A stretch of 60,000 nucleotides of DNA. Source: Tubulanus polymorphus. Lineage: Eukaryota > Nemertea > Palaeonemertea > Tubulaniformes > Tubulanidae. The position numbers were made by a program, and so were the translations under genes. The notes beneath the pieces are model-generated. The model ran no database searches, was not told where the DNA came from, and was given only the letters and a program-made list of their open reading frames with translations. Every line of letters starts with the position of its first letter. Positions within the stretch are counted from its first letter, which is position 1. The stretch lies in NCBI RefSeq assembly GCF_964204645.1, contig NC_134027.1, positions 23,302,485 to 23,362,484 on the forward strand, written 5' to 3'. Positions 46,625-56,545 of the stretch are shown here, piece by piece.

Positions 46625-47047
46625 TAATTCTTTTAATAATTTATCTTGTTCTTCAACTGTTATATGGCCATTTAAACTTATTATATAATCTAGTGTGTTC
46701 TTTAATTTATTAATTTCTTTTATATTAGTTTTAATTTTTTCTTTATTACTTTTTATATTTAATTTTGAACTTATACCAGTTAAAACACTTGAACTTAATC
46801 CTAATACACCAATTGATATAGCTAAAGGTGTTAATGGGCTGAATATTGCTAAAAATGTTATTACAGAACTAATTGTAACAGATCCACTAATAATAAAATA
46901 ATATATAATTTTACTTTTTAAATATTTTTTCTTTTTTATCTTTAAGTCACTTTCAAATTCTAATATTTGTTTTTCTAAATATGTTTTTAATTTAGTTTTA
47001 TTTATATCATGAGGAATAATATCAATACTATCAACTTTATCTTCCAT
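46613..47047 (-). CDS. Small two-helix membrane protein (144 aa)
   Basis: Basic coiled N-terminal third, then two adjoining hydrophobic stretches (about 50-100: IIYYFIISGSVTISSVITFL and LAISIGVLGLSSSVLTGISS), then a charged helical tail ending GHITVEEQDKLLKELI. The SSVLTGISSK...KEKI pattern recalls a recurrent small membrane protein of animal Polinton-like loci, function unknown. Virion-class start motif upstream. Confidence 0.6.
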   Translation of the reverse strand: MEDKVDSIDIIPHDINKTKLKTYLEKQILEFESDLKIKKKKYLKSKIIYYFIISGSVTISSVITFLAIFSPLTPLAISIGVLGLSSSVLTGISSKLNIKSNKEKIKTNIKEINKLKNTLDYIISLNGHITVEEQDKLLKELINY

Positions 47048-47075
47048 TTATTTAGAATAAAAATTACTAATTAGT
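47045..47075 (-). promoter_or_regulatory. Virion-class start motif, 144-aa gene
   Basis: Minus strand: TTAGTAATTTTTATTC then TAAATAAATGG. Confidence 0.6.
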
Positions 47076-47174
47076 AAACTTATAAGCAACAAATATAACA
47101 ATAACTGTTCCACCTAAAATCCATATTATTTCATATTTCTGTTGTTCTTTACTTGGGGTATAATAATCTGATAA
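47067..47174 (-). pseudogene. In-frame tail of the 104-aa protein beyond a TAA
   Basis: After TAA (47175-47177) the frame continues for 35 codons: LSDYYTPSKEQQKYEI then a membrane helix (IIWILGGTVIVIFVAYKF) and TAG. The LSDxYTPS element is what I would expect at this point in the family, so the TAA seems to interrupt the protein. Confidence 0.6.
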
Positions 47175-47489
47175 TTAAGGTTTGTATAGATGTAATTTTT
47201 CATTATTTGTTACTGCGTTATATAAACTCATTGCATCATCAACTGATTGAAAATCTCTATGTGAAATCTTCTGATCATATAATTCTTTATTGATGTAATC
47301 CATATAGTTTTGTCTCTTTTCTCTATATTCTTCTGCAGCTTTATTGTATTTCTCTAACGCTAAGTTATGTCTTCTTTGTTCTCCTAATGAACTATTTTTA
47401 TCAATATGTTTAAATAAATAACCACCACCAGTAAATGCTAAAGCGTTAACAATTGCCGATCCTATAATAGTTATAATTGCAGAAGCCAT
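47175..47489 (-). CDS. Small conserved Polinton protein, membrane anchor plus coiled coil (104 aa)
   Basis: N-terminal hydrophobic helix (SAIITIIGSAIVNALAFTGG), then a long charged helix (RRHNLALEKYNKAAEEYREK...) and RDFQSVDDAMSLYNAVT. This layout recurs in small ORFs next to Polinton capsid genes in animals; function unknown, probably virion membrane or assembly. The frame runs on past its TAA into a second membrane helix (47067-47174), so the complete protein would be about 140 aa. Confidence 0.6.
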   Translation of the reverse strand: MASAIITIIGSAIVNALAFTGGGYLFKHIDKNSSLGEQRRHNLALEKYNKAAEEYREKRQNYMDYINKELYDQKISHRDFQSVDDAMSLYNAVTNNEKLHLYKP

Positions 47490-47517
47490 TTATTTAGCAA
47501 AAAAATTATGCATTTAT
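47487..47517 (-). promoter_or_regulatory. Virion-class start motif, 104-aa gene
   Basis: Minus strand: GCATAATTTTTTTGC then TAAATAAATGG. Confidence 0.65.
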
Positions 47518-47735
47518 ATGGGAGGAATATATTTTTGTTTTTCCAAATAATCAATAGTTAAATTAGATAAAGTAACTGCTAATGTTAATTTTAAGATATC
47601 ATTGATATCAAATCTATCAACATTTACACTTCCCATTTTGAATACTTTTTTTAATACCATTGAATAACCAACAGTTCCAACTGATAGTAATGCGCCATTA
47701 TATAATCCAGTTATTATCCACTTATTATCACTCAT
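47514..47735 (-). CDS. Small membrane protein (73 aa)
   Basis: Two moderately hydrophobic helices (about 6-28, ITGLYNGALLSVGTVGYSMV; about 45-62, ILKLTLAVTLSNLTIDYL) and a polar C-terminus ending in Pro-Pro-Ile. Kept as a real gene because of its virion-class start motif and its tight packing between neighbours. Function unknown. Confidence 0.55.
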   Translation of the reverse strand: MSDNKWIITGLYNGALLSVGTVGYSMVLKKVFKMGSVNVDRFDINDILKLTLAVTLSNLTIDYLEKQKYIPPI

Positions 47736-47763
47736 TTATTTATCAAAAAAATTACTATCTTCA
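47733..47763 (-). promoter_or_regulatory. Virion-class start motif, 73-aa gene
   Basis: Minus strand: TAGTAATTTTTTTG then ATAAATAAATG. The TAA stop of the upstream 113-codon ORF lies inside it. Confidence 0.65.
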
Positions 47764-48077
47764 AAATATTTAGTTATCTTATTTATGATTAATTCAACAT
47801 TTATTTCATTACTACTTTTATGATTAGCATATATTTTGGTTAATATGTTTTTAATATCATCGATGATAAAATCTTCATCTAATTCATAAAATCTTAAAGA
47901 CTCGGTAATCTTTTCTACATTAAAAGTTTCTTTATCAATTGTTGTTTCATACTCAAATGTTGTTTCATTAGAAAATGCAATATTTTTGATTATTACATCA
48001 TTAATGTTAAATTTCATTTCTTTCTCACGTTTAAAATCAAACCCAAAACATATACTCGGTCCAACAGTTATATTCAT
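47736..48077 (-). CDS. Unknown acidic 113-aa protein
   Basis: No membrane segment, mostly charged beta/alpha mix (starts MNITVGPSICFGFDFKREKE, ends YFEDSNFFDK). Not recognised. Its stop and the next gene's start share ATAAATAAATG, and its own start has the virion-class motif, so it belongs to the same expression class as the capsid genes. Confidence 0.5.
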   Translation of the reverse strand: MNITVGPSICFGFDFKREKEMKFNINDVIIKNIAFSNETTFEYETTIDKETFNVEKITESLRFYELDEDFIIDDIKNILTKIYANHKSSNEINVELIINKITKYFEDSNFFDK

Positions 48078-48105
48078 TTATATAGGTGAAAAATTACTCT
48101 TTACA
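48075..48105 (-). promoter_or_regulatory. Virion-class start motif, acidic 113-aa gene
   Basis: Minus strand: GAGTAATTTTTCACC then TATATAAATG; it includes the TAA stop of the upstream penton-like gene. Confidence 0.55.
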
Positions 48106-48852
48106 TCTTATAACTAATTCATAAATTACAGGAAAGTTATTCAAATCAATTAAGTATCCATTATGATTTCTTATTTCTAATTTAAAATTATTAAATTGAG
48201 GAATACAAGGTTTGAAATCACATTCAGCTAAATTATAATTTATTTGCGTTCCAAATTGTTTAACATTTTTTAATGGTAAAATATTTAATATACTAGAATT
48301 ACATGTTGTATCTTTAGTTGCTTCAAATGTTTTTGTAGGATTGATTAAATTGCAATAAATATAAAAATGTGTAAAAGGTATTATATTTGTATAAGTATCA
48401 ATATTTGAATAATGTCTATCCGGAAGAATTCCTAACAGTTTAGCCATAGGTTTTTTAACTAAAAATTTATATTGTTCACCTTTATCTAACTTTATTCTTA
48501 CTTTATTATTGATATCACTTTTTAAAAATTTAATTACAAATCCAGCAGCCGCGCCCATTTTTGCCCTAGCTCTTCTATTAATTTCTTGCGCTAATGTTTC
48601 TAAATTATATAATCCTGGTCTTATAAATATATGATACCATTTATCGGCATTTCTATCAAAAATCATAAACAATCTATGTTCAATAGTTTTATCCGATATA
48701 TTATGAAAAGAATTACATAAACTTATATTAACTAATTTTAAATCTACACAATTCTTAAATTCTCTATCTAATTGTATTAATAAATTATGAGATTTATAAT
48801 TTGTAAGTTTTCTAGAATCAACAAATATTCTGTATTCTTTTAATTCCACCAT
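48094..48852 (-). CDS. Minor capsid (penton-like) protein candidate, single jelly roll (252 aa)
   Basis: Strand-rich throughout. Diagnostic-looking segments are the N-terminal YRIFVDSRK, the middle FYIYCNLINPTKTFEA and the C-terminal FNNFKLEIRNHNGYLIDLNNFPVIYELVIR, resembling the penton-type single-jelly-roll protein encoded by Polintons and virophages: a late strand with a G-x-L-I-D-L-N turn followed by the last strand. Length of about 250 aa is usual. It would occupy capsid vertices together with the major capsid protein (42358-43607). Frame intact. Upstream sequence (GAATAAGAAAATATG then TAAAATAAATGG) lies between the two motif classes. Confidence 0.65.
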   Translation of the reverse strand: MVELKEYRIFVDSRKLTNYKSHNLLIQLDREFKNCVDLKLVNISLCNSFHNISDKTIEHRLFMIFDRNADKWYHIFIRPGLYNLETLAQEINRRARAKMGAAAGFVIKFLKSDINNKVRIKLDKGEQYKFLVKKPMAKLLGILPDRHYSNIDTYTNIIPFTHFYIYCNLINPTKTFEATKDTTCNSSILNILPLKNVKQFGTQINYNLAECDFKPCIPQFNNFKLEIRNHNGYLIDLNNFPVIYELVIRCKE

Positions 48853-48869
48853 TTATTTTACATATTTTC

Positions 48870-49211
48870 TTATTCGAAATCTATTTCATGGTGCCCTTTT
48901 TCATTTTTACCTTTATATATGAAATAGAAATCACCAGAATATAATTCTTCTAGATCTTCACTTGATAATCTATGAAATCTATCTGGTAAATAAGTTCTGA
49001 ATTTATATTTATTTCCTTTTAATCCTTCATATTCTAAATGAATTACTAATTTATCTCCATATTTATTAGTAATTGTTTCAATGTTAGTAATTAAATATTT
49101 CTTGTGAATTGTTAACTCAGTTAGTTTTTTAAATTTATAATCTACAGATTTGACGCTTGAAGTATCTTTAATTCTATCTAAGAATTCACTGTGTACTTGT
49201 TTACTCTCCAT
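48870..49211 (-). CDS. Small conserved Polinton protein, possible ssDNA-binding (113 aa)
   Basis: Beta-rich: KYLITNIETITNKYGDKLVIHLE, then KFRTYLPDRFHRLSSEDLEEL and a closing strand FYFIYKGKNEKGHHEIDFE. Similar short proteins accompany Polinton polymerases; the barrel-like strand pattern would fit an OB fold, hence a single-strand DNA-binding guess, not a demonstrated one. It lies next to the polymerase and shares its replication-class start motif rather than the virion-class one. Confidence 0.55.
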   Translation of the reverse strand: MESKQVHSEFLDRIKDTSSVKSVDYKFKKLTELTIHKKYLITNIETITNKYGDKLVIHLEYEGLKGNKYKFRTYLPDRFHRLSSEDLEELYSGDFYFIYKGKNEKGHHEIDFE

Positions 49212-49243
49212 TTATTATACAAATTTTTATTGAAATTGATTAA
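49209..49243 (-). promoter_or_regulatory. Replication-class start motif, 113-aa gene
   Basis: Minus strand: CAATTTCAATAAAAATTTG then TATAATAAATGG, close to the polymerase upstream block. Confidence 0.65.
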
Positions 49244-52200
49244 CACGCTAGAATCCTTTTCATAATCTCATTTTCTTTTGTTTCTTCTCTTTTGAATTTA
49301 ATATATTCATCTAAATTGCAACCATAAGCGACTGTGTGGATTCCATCATCTAAAATATATCTTTTATCATCAAATGGGTTTAGACTTATCTTCTCTATCT
49401 CTTCAATATACATTTCATGATCTTCAGATCTTAAACATTTCATCTTATGTTTTCTAACTTCTTCATTTGATATACAATTGATGTAATCTTTAAAATGAAT
49501 ATTCTTTTCAACAACGCTTTTGGTAATTCCTTTTAACTTTTTAGCTTCGTGAGTTTTAGTTTTATAACTATACATTTTAGATCTAATACCAATGAACTCT
49601 ATCATTTCTTCACCACCTAATTCATCCTTAAACTTCCCAGGAACTTTTTTATTATCATTGGTAAACAATTCATGATTTTTAGGATAGTTACTGAAATCAA
49701 AATGATGTTTTAATGTTTTTAAATCATCTGTTATATTATTAGTTTTTATCTTTTATATGTAACTGTCAGTATCAAAATATAAGATTTCTATATGTTTTTC
49801 TCCAAAAAGTGGTTGTAATACGTTATAGTAAAATTGATACATTAATAATTTTGAAATTTCTAAAACTGCAGCTCCAACATAAATTGGTTTATTAAATTTC
49901 ATTGATGTTCTTCTCATCTTAACTGCTGCTAAATTTTCATCAAATATTCTGTTACCTATAAACTTAGGATATGATTGTAAATGCCTTATCCTTTTACCAT
50001 TACTAACTAACTCAATATCATTTCTATTTCTAATATTTTCACAAGTCTTACCATAGAACGCATTGTTCATTAACTTAAAAAAATCTTTTTCAAAATTAGT
50101 TTTAGATTTAGTTCTCTGTGTAGTATTAAAATCTATATATTTTTCTAACCATTTAGATTGATTGAATGAAATATATCTATGTACTTTTTTTAATATCATT
50201 CCTTGTCTCAAATAAAACTTCAACATTCTATAATGCACAACGTAATTATATTTATCTTCTTGAGTTACCATTAACTTTTCGGTATGAATATGATTATCGG
50301 GTTTAATTCTTTTTTGATAATTTGATAATTCTTCATGTTTAACAGTTTTATGTTCGGGACAATATGCTAGATTTCTAGATTTGAATTTAATATTTTCAGG
50401 GTATTCTAAATCTACAACGAAGAAGTAACCAATATCTGAATCATCTGCAATATCTAGGATTCTTTTCTTCCAATCAAATTTATCAATTTGTAAAACTTCA
50501 GTTATTTCAAACATCCCATAAGGTTGTGGTTCCATCATTGCCCAACCATAAAGATTATTTGCATCTATGTATAATAATTTATATCCAGGATTATCATTTA
50601 CATTGAAATATCTATCACCCAATACACCTGAAACACCTCCTCTTATAGATTTTTCAAATAATAGTAATTGATCTATATTTGTTAACAAATCCATTTTTAT
50701 ATCTGTAAATTTTAATCCACAATCCCATGTTAATCCTGGTGATGAATAACAATGACAAGGATCAATATTGAAATATTTTAGGTTTACATCTCTAAACCTT
50801 TCGAATATATCGGTTAATAATAATACATCTGATTTTAAATATAAATCTACTAATTGCCCATGATTTTCTATTTTGAAATGATTCCAAATATTCAATGTTC
50901 TATTATATACTTCATCTTTAACATATTCATTTTTTAATTCATCATAAAATTGTTCTTTCAATAATTCAGTTATTTTAAAATTATTATGATTTTTATAGAA
51001 AGAATATGGAATTGCTCCTTTATATCTCATTAATTTAAAATCATCATTATTTGGGTAATATTCTTTTAATATCTTTAATTCATCATCAACTAATGATTTT
51101 GATAAGTTATCTAATGAACTATTTAAAAATCTATATGAATCTATAAATCTTAGACAACCAAATTGGAATGATATATAATTCTCAGATGTTTTAGCTAACA
51201 TTCTGAATTTATAAGTTGGTATTTTATCTTTTGATCTATTTGAATTTAATCTTTCTATTTCATTATTAATTTCTTCTATTTTATGACATAACTGTTTGAT
51301 AAATAAATGTGCATCATATCCTGATAGATTATGAAATATAACTGGTACAAAGTTAATTTTCTTAGCTTGTAAGTTACAATTCTCATGCGCAGCGCCTCTA
51401 AACTTTCCATTCAAATAATCATGGTCTCTTACTTTTTTATCTTTATAATTAAATATCTTTTCACAATAATAACATTTATCTGCAAACGCAAATTCTTCTT
51501 TATCTTCTTCTGTCATTATAATTTCTATATTTGTATTCAATAATTTACTAAATCTTATTTCATATTCAATTAATAAGTCACAAAAATGATTGATAACATT
51601 TTCATTTCTATAATGATAATATTCACTTTTCATTAGTTCTGGATAATCAGATTTTATATATAACCCGAAAGCAGCAGCTGATTGATGAATCTTTTTAATA
51701 GTATTTGTTTTTGGTGGTTCATCTGAAAAATCATTTTCATTAGAATTTAATTTCTTTCTTTTATAATATACTTCTTTTCTATCTTGATCAGTTAATTCTT
51801 TATTTAATGATTCAAAATCTCCATATATTACAAATGGAACTTTATTTTTGTAATCATATTTTTTGAATTCTAATATTTTATCCTTTTTCATTTGGTAAAA
51901 CTAATTTACAATAATCATGATTTTCACATAATTGTTTATGATTTAATAATGTACTTTCATTACTGAATCTATGTAAACATTTTCTACAAAGATATATTTT
52001 ATGGTGATCACTTTCTGATTTAAAAAATAAATCGATTTGTTTAATCCACATATAATGATTCTCATAATATAGTATATCTATAACATCATTTGAATCATAA
52101 TCTTTTGATAGTTATAAAGGTTCTAATGTATAATGTTTTATATTGTTACCTGTTGTATTTGGTAATTTGATTAAATCAAATACATTTATCTTTATATTAT

Positions 52201-53263
52201 TATCTCTTTCTATTTTTGGGATGTTTTTAATTATAACAGGATACTTATCTATCTTATAATTATTTTCAAATGGTTTATAATGAGTTAATCTACAAATATT
52301 ATAAGTTGCAGGATGTAAACAACTTATTATAGACCATAGAAAACATTTATCATCTTCATTTTGTACATTTATTACAGCATTAGTTTTAAATGGTAGTTTA
52401 ATATAACTTGATGCTTCAATATCTGGTTCTTTATAATATGATACATTATTTTCATCAATTGGTTTTGATTTTATTAACTTATTATATTTTGTGTTATAAA
52501 CATGTAAAGTCATAAATATTATTTCATCAAATATTAAACCAGATCCTTCAAAGTATTTCTCTTCTATTTTAGTTTTTACTTCATTATAACATTTATCTAA
52601 TTTATCATCTATATGTTGTTTAGATATAATATGTTGTGAATGAGAATTTATATTATATATTGGTTTATCTTCAGATTTTATGAATTTAACTTTTGATGAA
52701 ATACTTATTTTAGGATATTCAACATCAGTTATTATTTTTATTATTTCTTTCATATTTTCTAAATGTTTTTTATTTTCTTCTAATGTTTTACCTTTATGAA
52801 ATTTAAACTCGATAGCTGCTGGACCAATATCACTTTTAAATGCTTCGGTTATCTCTATATCTTTTTTATTATCTAATGAATTAATATAATTTCTTACATC
52901 TTCCATGTATGGTCTTTTATTGTTTAATTTATTTTTTATTCTTTTAATTGCGCTTTGTTTCTTATCATTATCCTTATCAAAATAATCTTCACCTATAATA
53001 TCATTATTCATATTTCTAATATGACTTTGAGATTTCAAATGTTCTTTATAATATCTTTTATCACTGAATGATTGATTACATGTATCACATTTGTATGTTT
53101 CCTTTTCATCCTTTAATTCATTTAATTTAGTTTCTAATATATTATCTTTATATTCTAGTTTCAATTTATTTTCTAAATGTGTTATAGTTTTATTGTGTCT
53201 TGCTTTTTGGGATTTATCTATATCGATATTACATGTTGGGCAGTAGTACTTATTTGCTTCCAT
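49240..53263 (-). pseudogene. polB: Protein-primed family B DNA polymerase, broken by two in-frame TAA codons and one frameshift
   Basis: About 1,340 codons in four pieces. Piece 1 (53263-52112): N-terminus with C2H2-like fingers (YYCPTCNIDIDKSQKARH, YKCDTCNQSFSDKRYYKEH) and a coiled region, ending at TAA 52112-52114. Piece 2 (52111 to about 51893): same frame, with a further CRKCLHRFSNESTLLNH finger, ending at a frameshift in an A run. Piece 3 (51891-49753): exonuclease motif YGDFESL, GYDAHLF, polymerase motif A (DANNLYGWAM), motif B (KLMNNAFYGKT) and motif C (YFDTDS), ending at TAA 49753-49755 two codons after motif C. Piece 4 (49752-49240): same frame, thumb region (GKFKDELGGEEMIEFIGIRS and DDKRYILDDGIHTVAYG). 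All catalytic motifs are present. Protein-primed enzymes replicate linear DNA from a terminal protein. Replication-class motif upstream; the start lies inside the right terminal repeat. Confidence 0.9.
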
Positions 53264-53747
53264 TTTAATACTAAATTTTTTATTAAAATTGATTTTAGAA
53301 GTTCAATGATTTAAATGTTATTCATATATATGAATATTTTAAGAGTAATAGGGATAATGGGCTTTCGGGTTAAAGGTTTAATGGTCGAGTTCATTAAAAA
53401 ACAAATATTAAAAGTAATTAAAAACTATAATATATTTTCATAACCGCGTGTATTTCAGTTGAACAATAGAATAATTATTATCATTTGAATATATTTGATT
53501 ATATGAATTTGTGTATTGTAAATAAATCAATTGGTCGCGGAGCGGAGCGGTAGCGAAGCGGAGCGACCAATTGATTTAATACAATATGCATTTAAAATTA
53601 TTGATATCTTAGAATAAATATTTAGTTTTGATATAAAATGCACGCGGTTATGAAAATATATTATAGTTTTTAATTACTTTTAATATTTGTTTTTTAATGA
53701 GCTCGACCGTTCGACCTTTGGCCTGAAAGCCCATTATCCCTATTACT
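53175..53747 (-). repeat. Right terminal inverted repeat, with nested palindrome
   Basis: Mirror of the left repeat. The outer palindrome spans 53343-53747; its core is ATCAATTGGTCGC...GCGACCAATTGAT at 53526-53575. The inner end overlaps the true start of the DNA polymerase gene. Confidence 0.9.
53261..53297 (-). promoter_or_regulatory. Replication-class start motif, DNA polymerase
   Basis: Minus strand: CAATTTTAATAAAAAATTTA then GTATTAAAATGG. It lies within the terminal repeat, so an identical promoter-like block also exists in the left repeat, upstream of the truncated copy at 35176. Confidence 0.6.
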
Positions 53748-53753
53748 AGCATC
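53748..53753. repeat. Target site duplication, right (AGCATC)
   Basis: Right-hand copy of the 6-bp duplication, directly after the terminal CTATTACT. Confidence 0.95.
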
Positions 53754-54009
53754 GCCCGTTACAACAACCTCCAGCGCTTATCCCGATGCATCCTGTCTCA
53801 CCCTTTTGAAGGCAAGCTGAAAAATCATTTCAACCGATCATTTGTTGAACCACTGATTTAATTAAAATCTATGGTTTATACTGAGGTGGATTATTTGCTG
53901 GAGGCAGGGAATAGTAAAAGAATTAGATAGTTGAGACTGTTTTCAGTCTGGATTATAGTCGTTACACCCACAATATAGATTCAACAAACAGTTAGTTATT
54001 ACTTTTGTC

Positions 54010-54154
54010 CTGACGTTTCGGGAGGATTACTTTCACCCATCTTCGGAGATTTAACATTTGAGATTGCTATCATTCATCATTAATTATTTGATTTATTTGA
54101 TTTATGCAAATTAATCTCTGAAGATGGATGTAAGTAATCCTCCTGAAACGTCAG
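54010..54154. repeat. Hairpin element, copy in gene E intron
   Basis: Same CTGACGTTTC-armed element as at 13081 and 27185; here the arms match slightly better (GACGTTTCGGGAGGATTAC on the left). Confidence 0.7.
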
Positions 54155-55765
54155 AACAGTAAAAGAAGTCAAAATGTTAGCGATGTAGATCTGATGAAAT
54201 GTGTCGAAATAGCAAATAATATTATGACGCCTTCAATTCGTAATATTCTAAACCCGAATCCATACCTATACAATATATCCTTTTTATGTCTATCACAGGC
54301 TCTATATTGCAATAGTCGGGAAAAGTATCTTACAGAAAGGCGAAAAGATGCTTTTTTCTGATGGCCGGCCGGTTTGTTAAAACAAGTTAGAATTGACCCT
54401 CGCAAAGTTTTTATTACCAAAATTATTCAGTTCAAAAAAAAACTAAAATAATTGCCCGCAGCATGTTCGATATTACTCTCATGTCGCATTGTTGCACATT
54501 TTGAACGATCAATTTTACATTTAAAACAACTAGATATATTCCATGTAATCTGAATGTTGCTAAAGTCGTCAAAATACCGGTGAAATATGATAAATATGCA
54601 TCACAAATAGTTTTGTATTACGGAAGCGTCTTGGGGATTGATATTCGTACAATAGAACAATTTCAGCGTTTAATCTGTGTTAGCAACTTAATTTTCTTTC
54701 GATGATTATTAGATTAAAACACTCGGAATATACTTTTTGACTAATGTAGCTCATCCCGAGTTGCTAAATTGGAACGCATCACTAAAATCGCGCTCTTCAG
54801 TGGGAAACAAAACTGTCAAATCTATTCAAATTTACTAAGTCGGAATAAATCTCGAAATGCTTCTCTTGCAAATATTTCCCCAAACGAACGGGATTGTTTA
54901 CTCACCATAGCCGCTCATCGCGCACATTGCCAAAACTCCCAATAACAGGATCAATCTCGCTACAGTAATTATGTTCATCATATCGGTTTGCGTCTAACGT
55001 TTCTAAAAATGATTCTAAAATTATTTAACGTTTCTAAAATATCCTTTTCAGAATAGTTAAGTCTTACCTAAAAGAGTAACCATTTCGAATACGAGAAGCT
55101 TGAAGTCTTGTTATCGATGTAATGGTTGTTGATACGAATACGTTTTTGTTCTTTGAATATGTGGCCGATTCGCGCCTCATTAAAAGATTTCAATCATTTT
55201 ATACATTTTTACATTTTGTTTTAATCCACGTTAAAACCAATTTTGTTTTAACGTAGTGATTTTCGTTTTAACGCCCAAGTTAAAACTAACTTTTTTATTT
55301 TTAAGCGACTTCGGGCTAGGCCTAAACTACAAGAACAAAATCATGACACACAATATCAACATGTTGTTTAGATGACAAATAGTATAAGCTTTGGCGCGGC
55401 CCTAAATCGACAAACACCACGTTAAAACGAATATTTCGTTCAAACGCCCTTCAAAGCACAGAGCGTTTGATTTTGTGAAAATGTGTCGTTCAAACGAAAA
55501 GTGAAAAAGATTGATGGGGAAATTCAGCGACATTTTTTCTTTTTTCGATGAGACCCGAACCAGCCACCCAACGTACCTAAGCCGAAATAGATATTTCAAT
55601 AGACTATTGTAATGGTACCAGTTTGATAGAAAACCATTCTGAGAACCGTACCTACCTTTTCGTTGAAAAAGAATGATGTCGACAACTTACCTCCAGCAGC
55701 AGGGTTTCCAGTTAGGGTGTTTTGCGACGCTGAATCCTGTACGTTTTATGGAATGCGAAGAGTTC

Positions 55766-56293
55766 TATTGGGGTGATAAATTAGTAGTTTGCATAGAGGG
55801 AGGGAAGCCAGAGTTCAGGGCAGTGGCTGAAGTTAGTAAACAACCTACGTAGATGCTTACGTCGCACACAAGACACTGAATAGAAGATAGGTGAAAGTGA
55901 CGTGAGTATCTGCGTAAGGTTGCTGGTTATAGTGGCAGCCTTGAGCTCTGGTATGGCTAGGAAGTAAACAAGTAATAAACTCGTGACGTATAACATATGT
56001 AGAAGTATACGTCCCGAGTAACATGAAATAAGATAAAAAGAGAGGGTCAGCACAGTAAGGGGGAGAGAGATGCTAGAGTGGTGGAGAAGGCTAAAAATAC
56101 GAGCTGTAGGAAGGAATAAGAATTGTGCGGGAAAATAAAGAAAGAACGTAGACCCACGAGAAGAGTTGTTATTATTCCGGAGTCAGAGGGATATCACTTA
56201 TCGGATTAATCGGAACCAACAACGACAACACGAGGGGAGAACGCAACGTGGCCCCCACAACATTGTTGGAGAACCGAAAGCAACCCCACAACA
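55766..56293 (+). mobile_element. Solo LTR inserted upstream of gene E
   Basis: Interrupts the leader region between GAAGAGTTC and CACTTAC, which are continuous in units 2 and 4. A 4-bp duplication GTTC flanks it (55762-55765, 56294-56297). It ends CCCCACAACA like the LTR at 8949, with AATAAA near 56134. It may displace gene E's promoter elements. The open frame at 55781-56053 is within the LTR and has no recognised domain. Confidence 0.7.
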
Positions 56294-56424
56294 GTTCCAC
56301 TTACATATCGGATTTCGAATGTTTCAGCACTTCTGGCACAAAATCAATTTGTATGATATTTGATCAGTGACTGCGGAACAATCGCTGGTGACCAGATCGA
56401 TATCGCTCACCAATTCAAATAATA

Positions 56425-56443
56425 ACAAAATAGTGATCTCGGA

Positions 56444-56523
<80 letters not shown>

Positions 56524-56545
56524 TCCGAGATCACTATTTTAGTTT
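56425..56545. repeat. (TA)n tract between inverted arms, unit 5
   Basis: (TA)n at 56446-56521 with AAAATAGTGATCTCGGATGA on the left and its exact complement on the right; the right flank normally reads CAAACCAATCCATATGG (units 2 and 4) and has been replaced. Confidence 0.85.

Larger units (their letters stand above)
34693..53747. mobile_element. Complete Polinton/Maverick (adintovirus-like) element, 19,055 bp
   Basis: Identified by a 6-bp target duplication, long terminal inverted repeats starting AGTAATAGGG, and the family's diagnostic gene set: protein-primed family B DNA polymerase, retroviral-type integrase with chromodomain, FtsK/HerA-type packaging ATPase, and candidate major and minor jelly-roll capsid proteins. 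The interior is far more AT-rich than the host DNA. Plus-strand genes occupy the left half (37117-40846) and minus-strand genes the right (41225-53263). Several key genes carry breaks, so this copy is probably not autonomous unless they are recoding events or sequencing errors. Confidence 0.95.
34661..54978 (-). pseudogene. Peptide gene E, split by the Polinton insertion
   Basis: Signal exon 54978-54906 and the first part of the mature exon (53816-53748) lie right of the element; the rest (34692-34661, stop at 34661-34663) lies left of it. Discounting one copy of the 6-bp duplication, the mature exon would be 95 nt against 113 in gene B: both differences (3 and 15 nt) are multiples of three and spare the cysteine codons. 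The gene was therefore probably still open when hit. One codon near the start differs from the other copies (second Met to Ile). Leader exon donor at 55691. The intact transcript is now impossible without removing 19 kb. Confidence 0.85.

Noticed and set aside
34693-53747. Element using TAA as a sense codon throughout
   Set aside because: Integrase, ATPase and several small genes stop cleanly at TAA at expected lengths, so wholesale reassignment does not fit.
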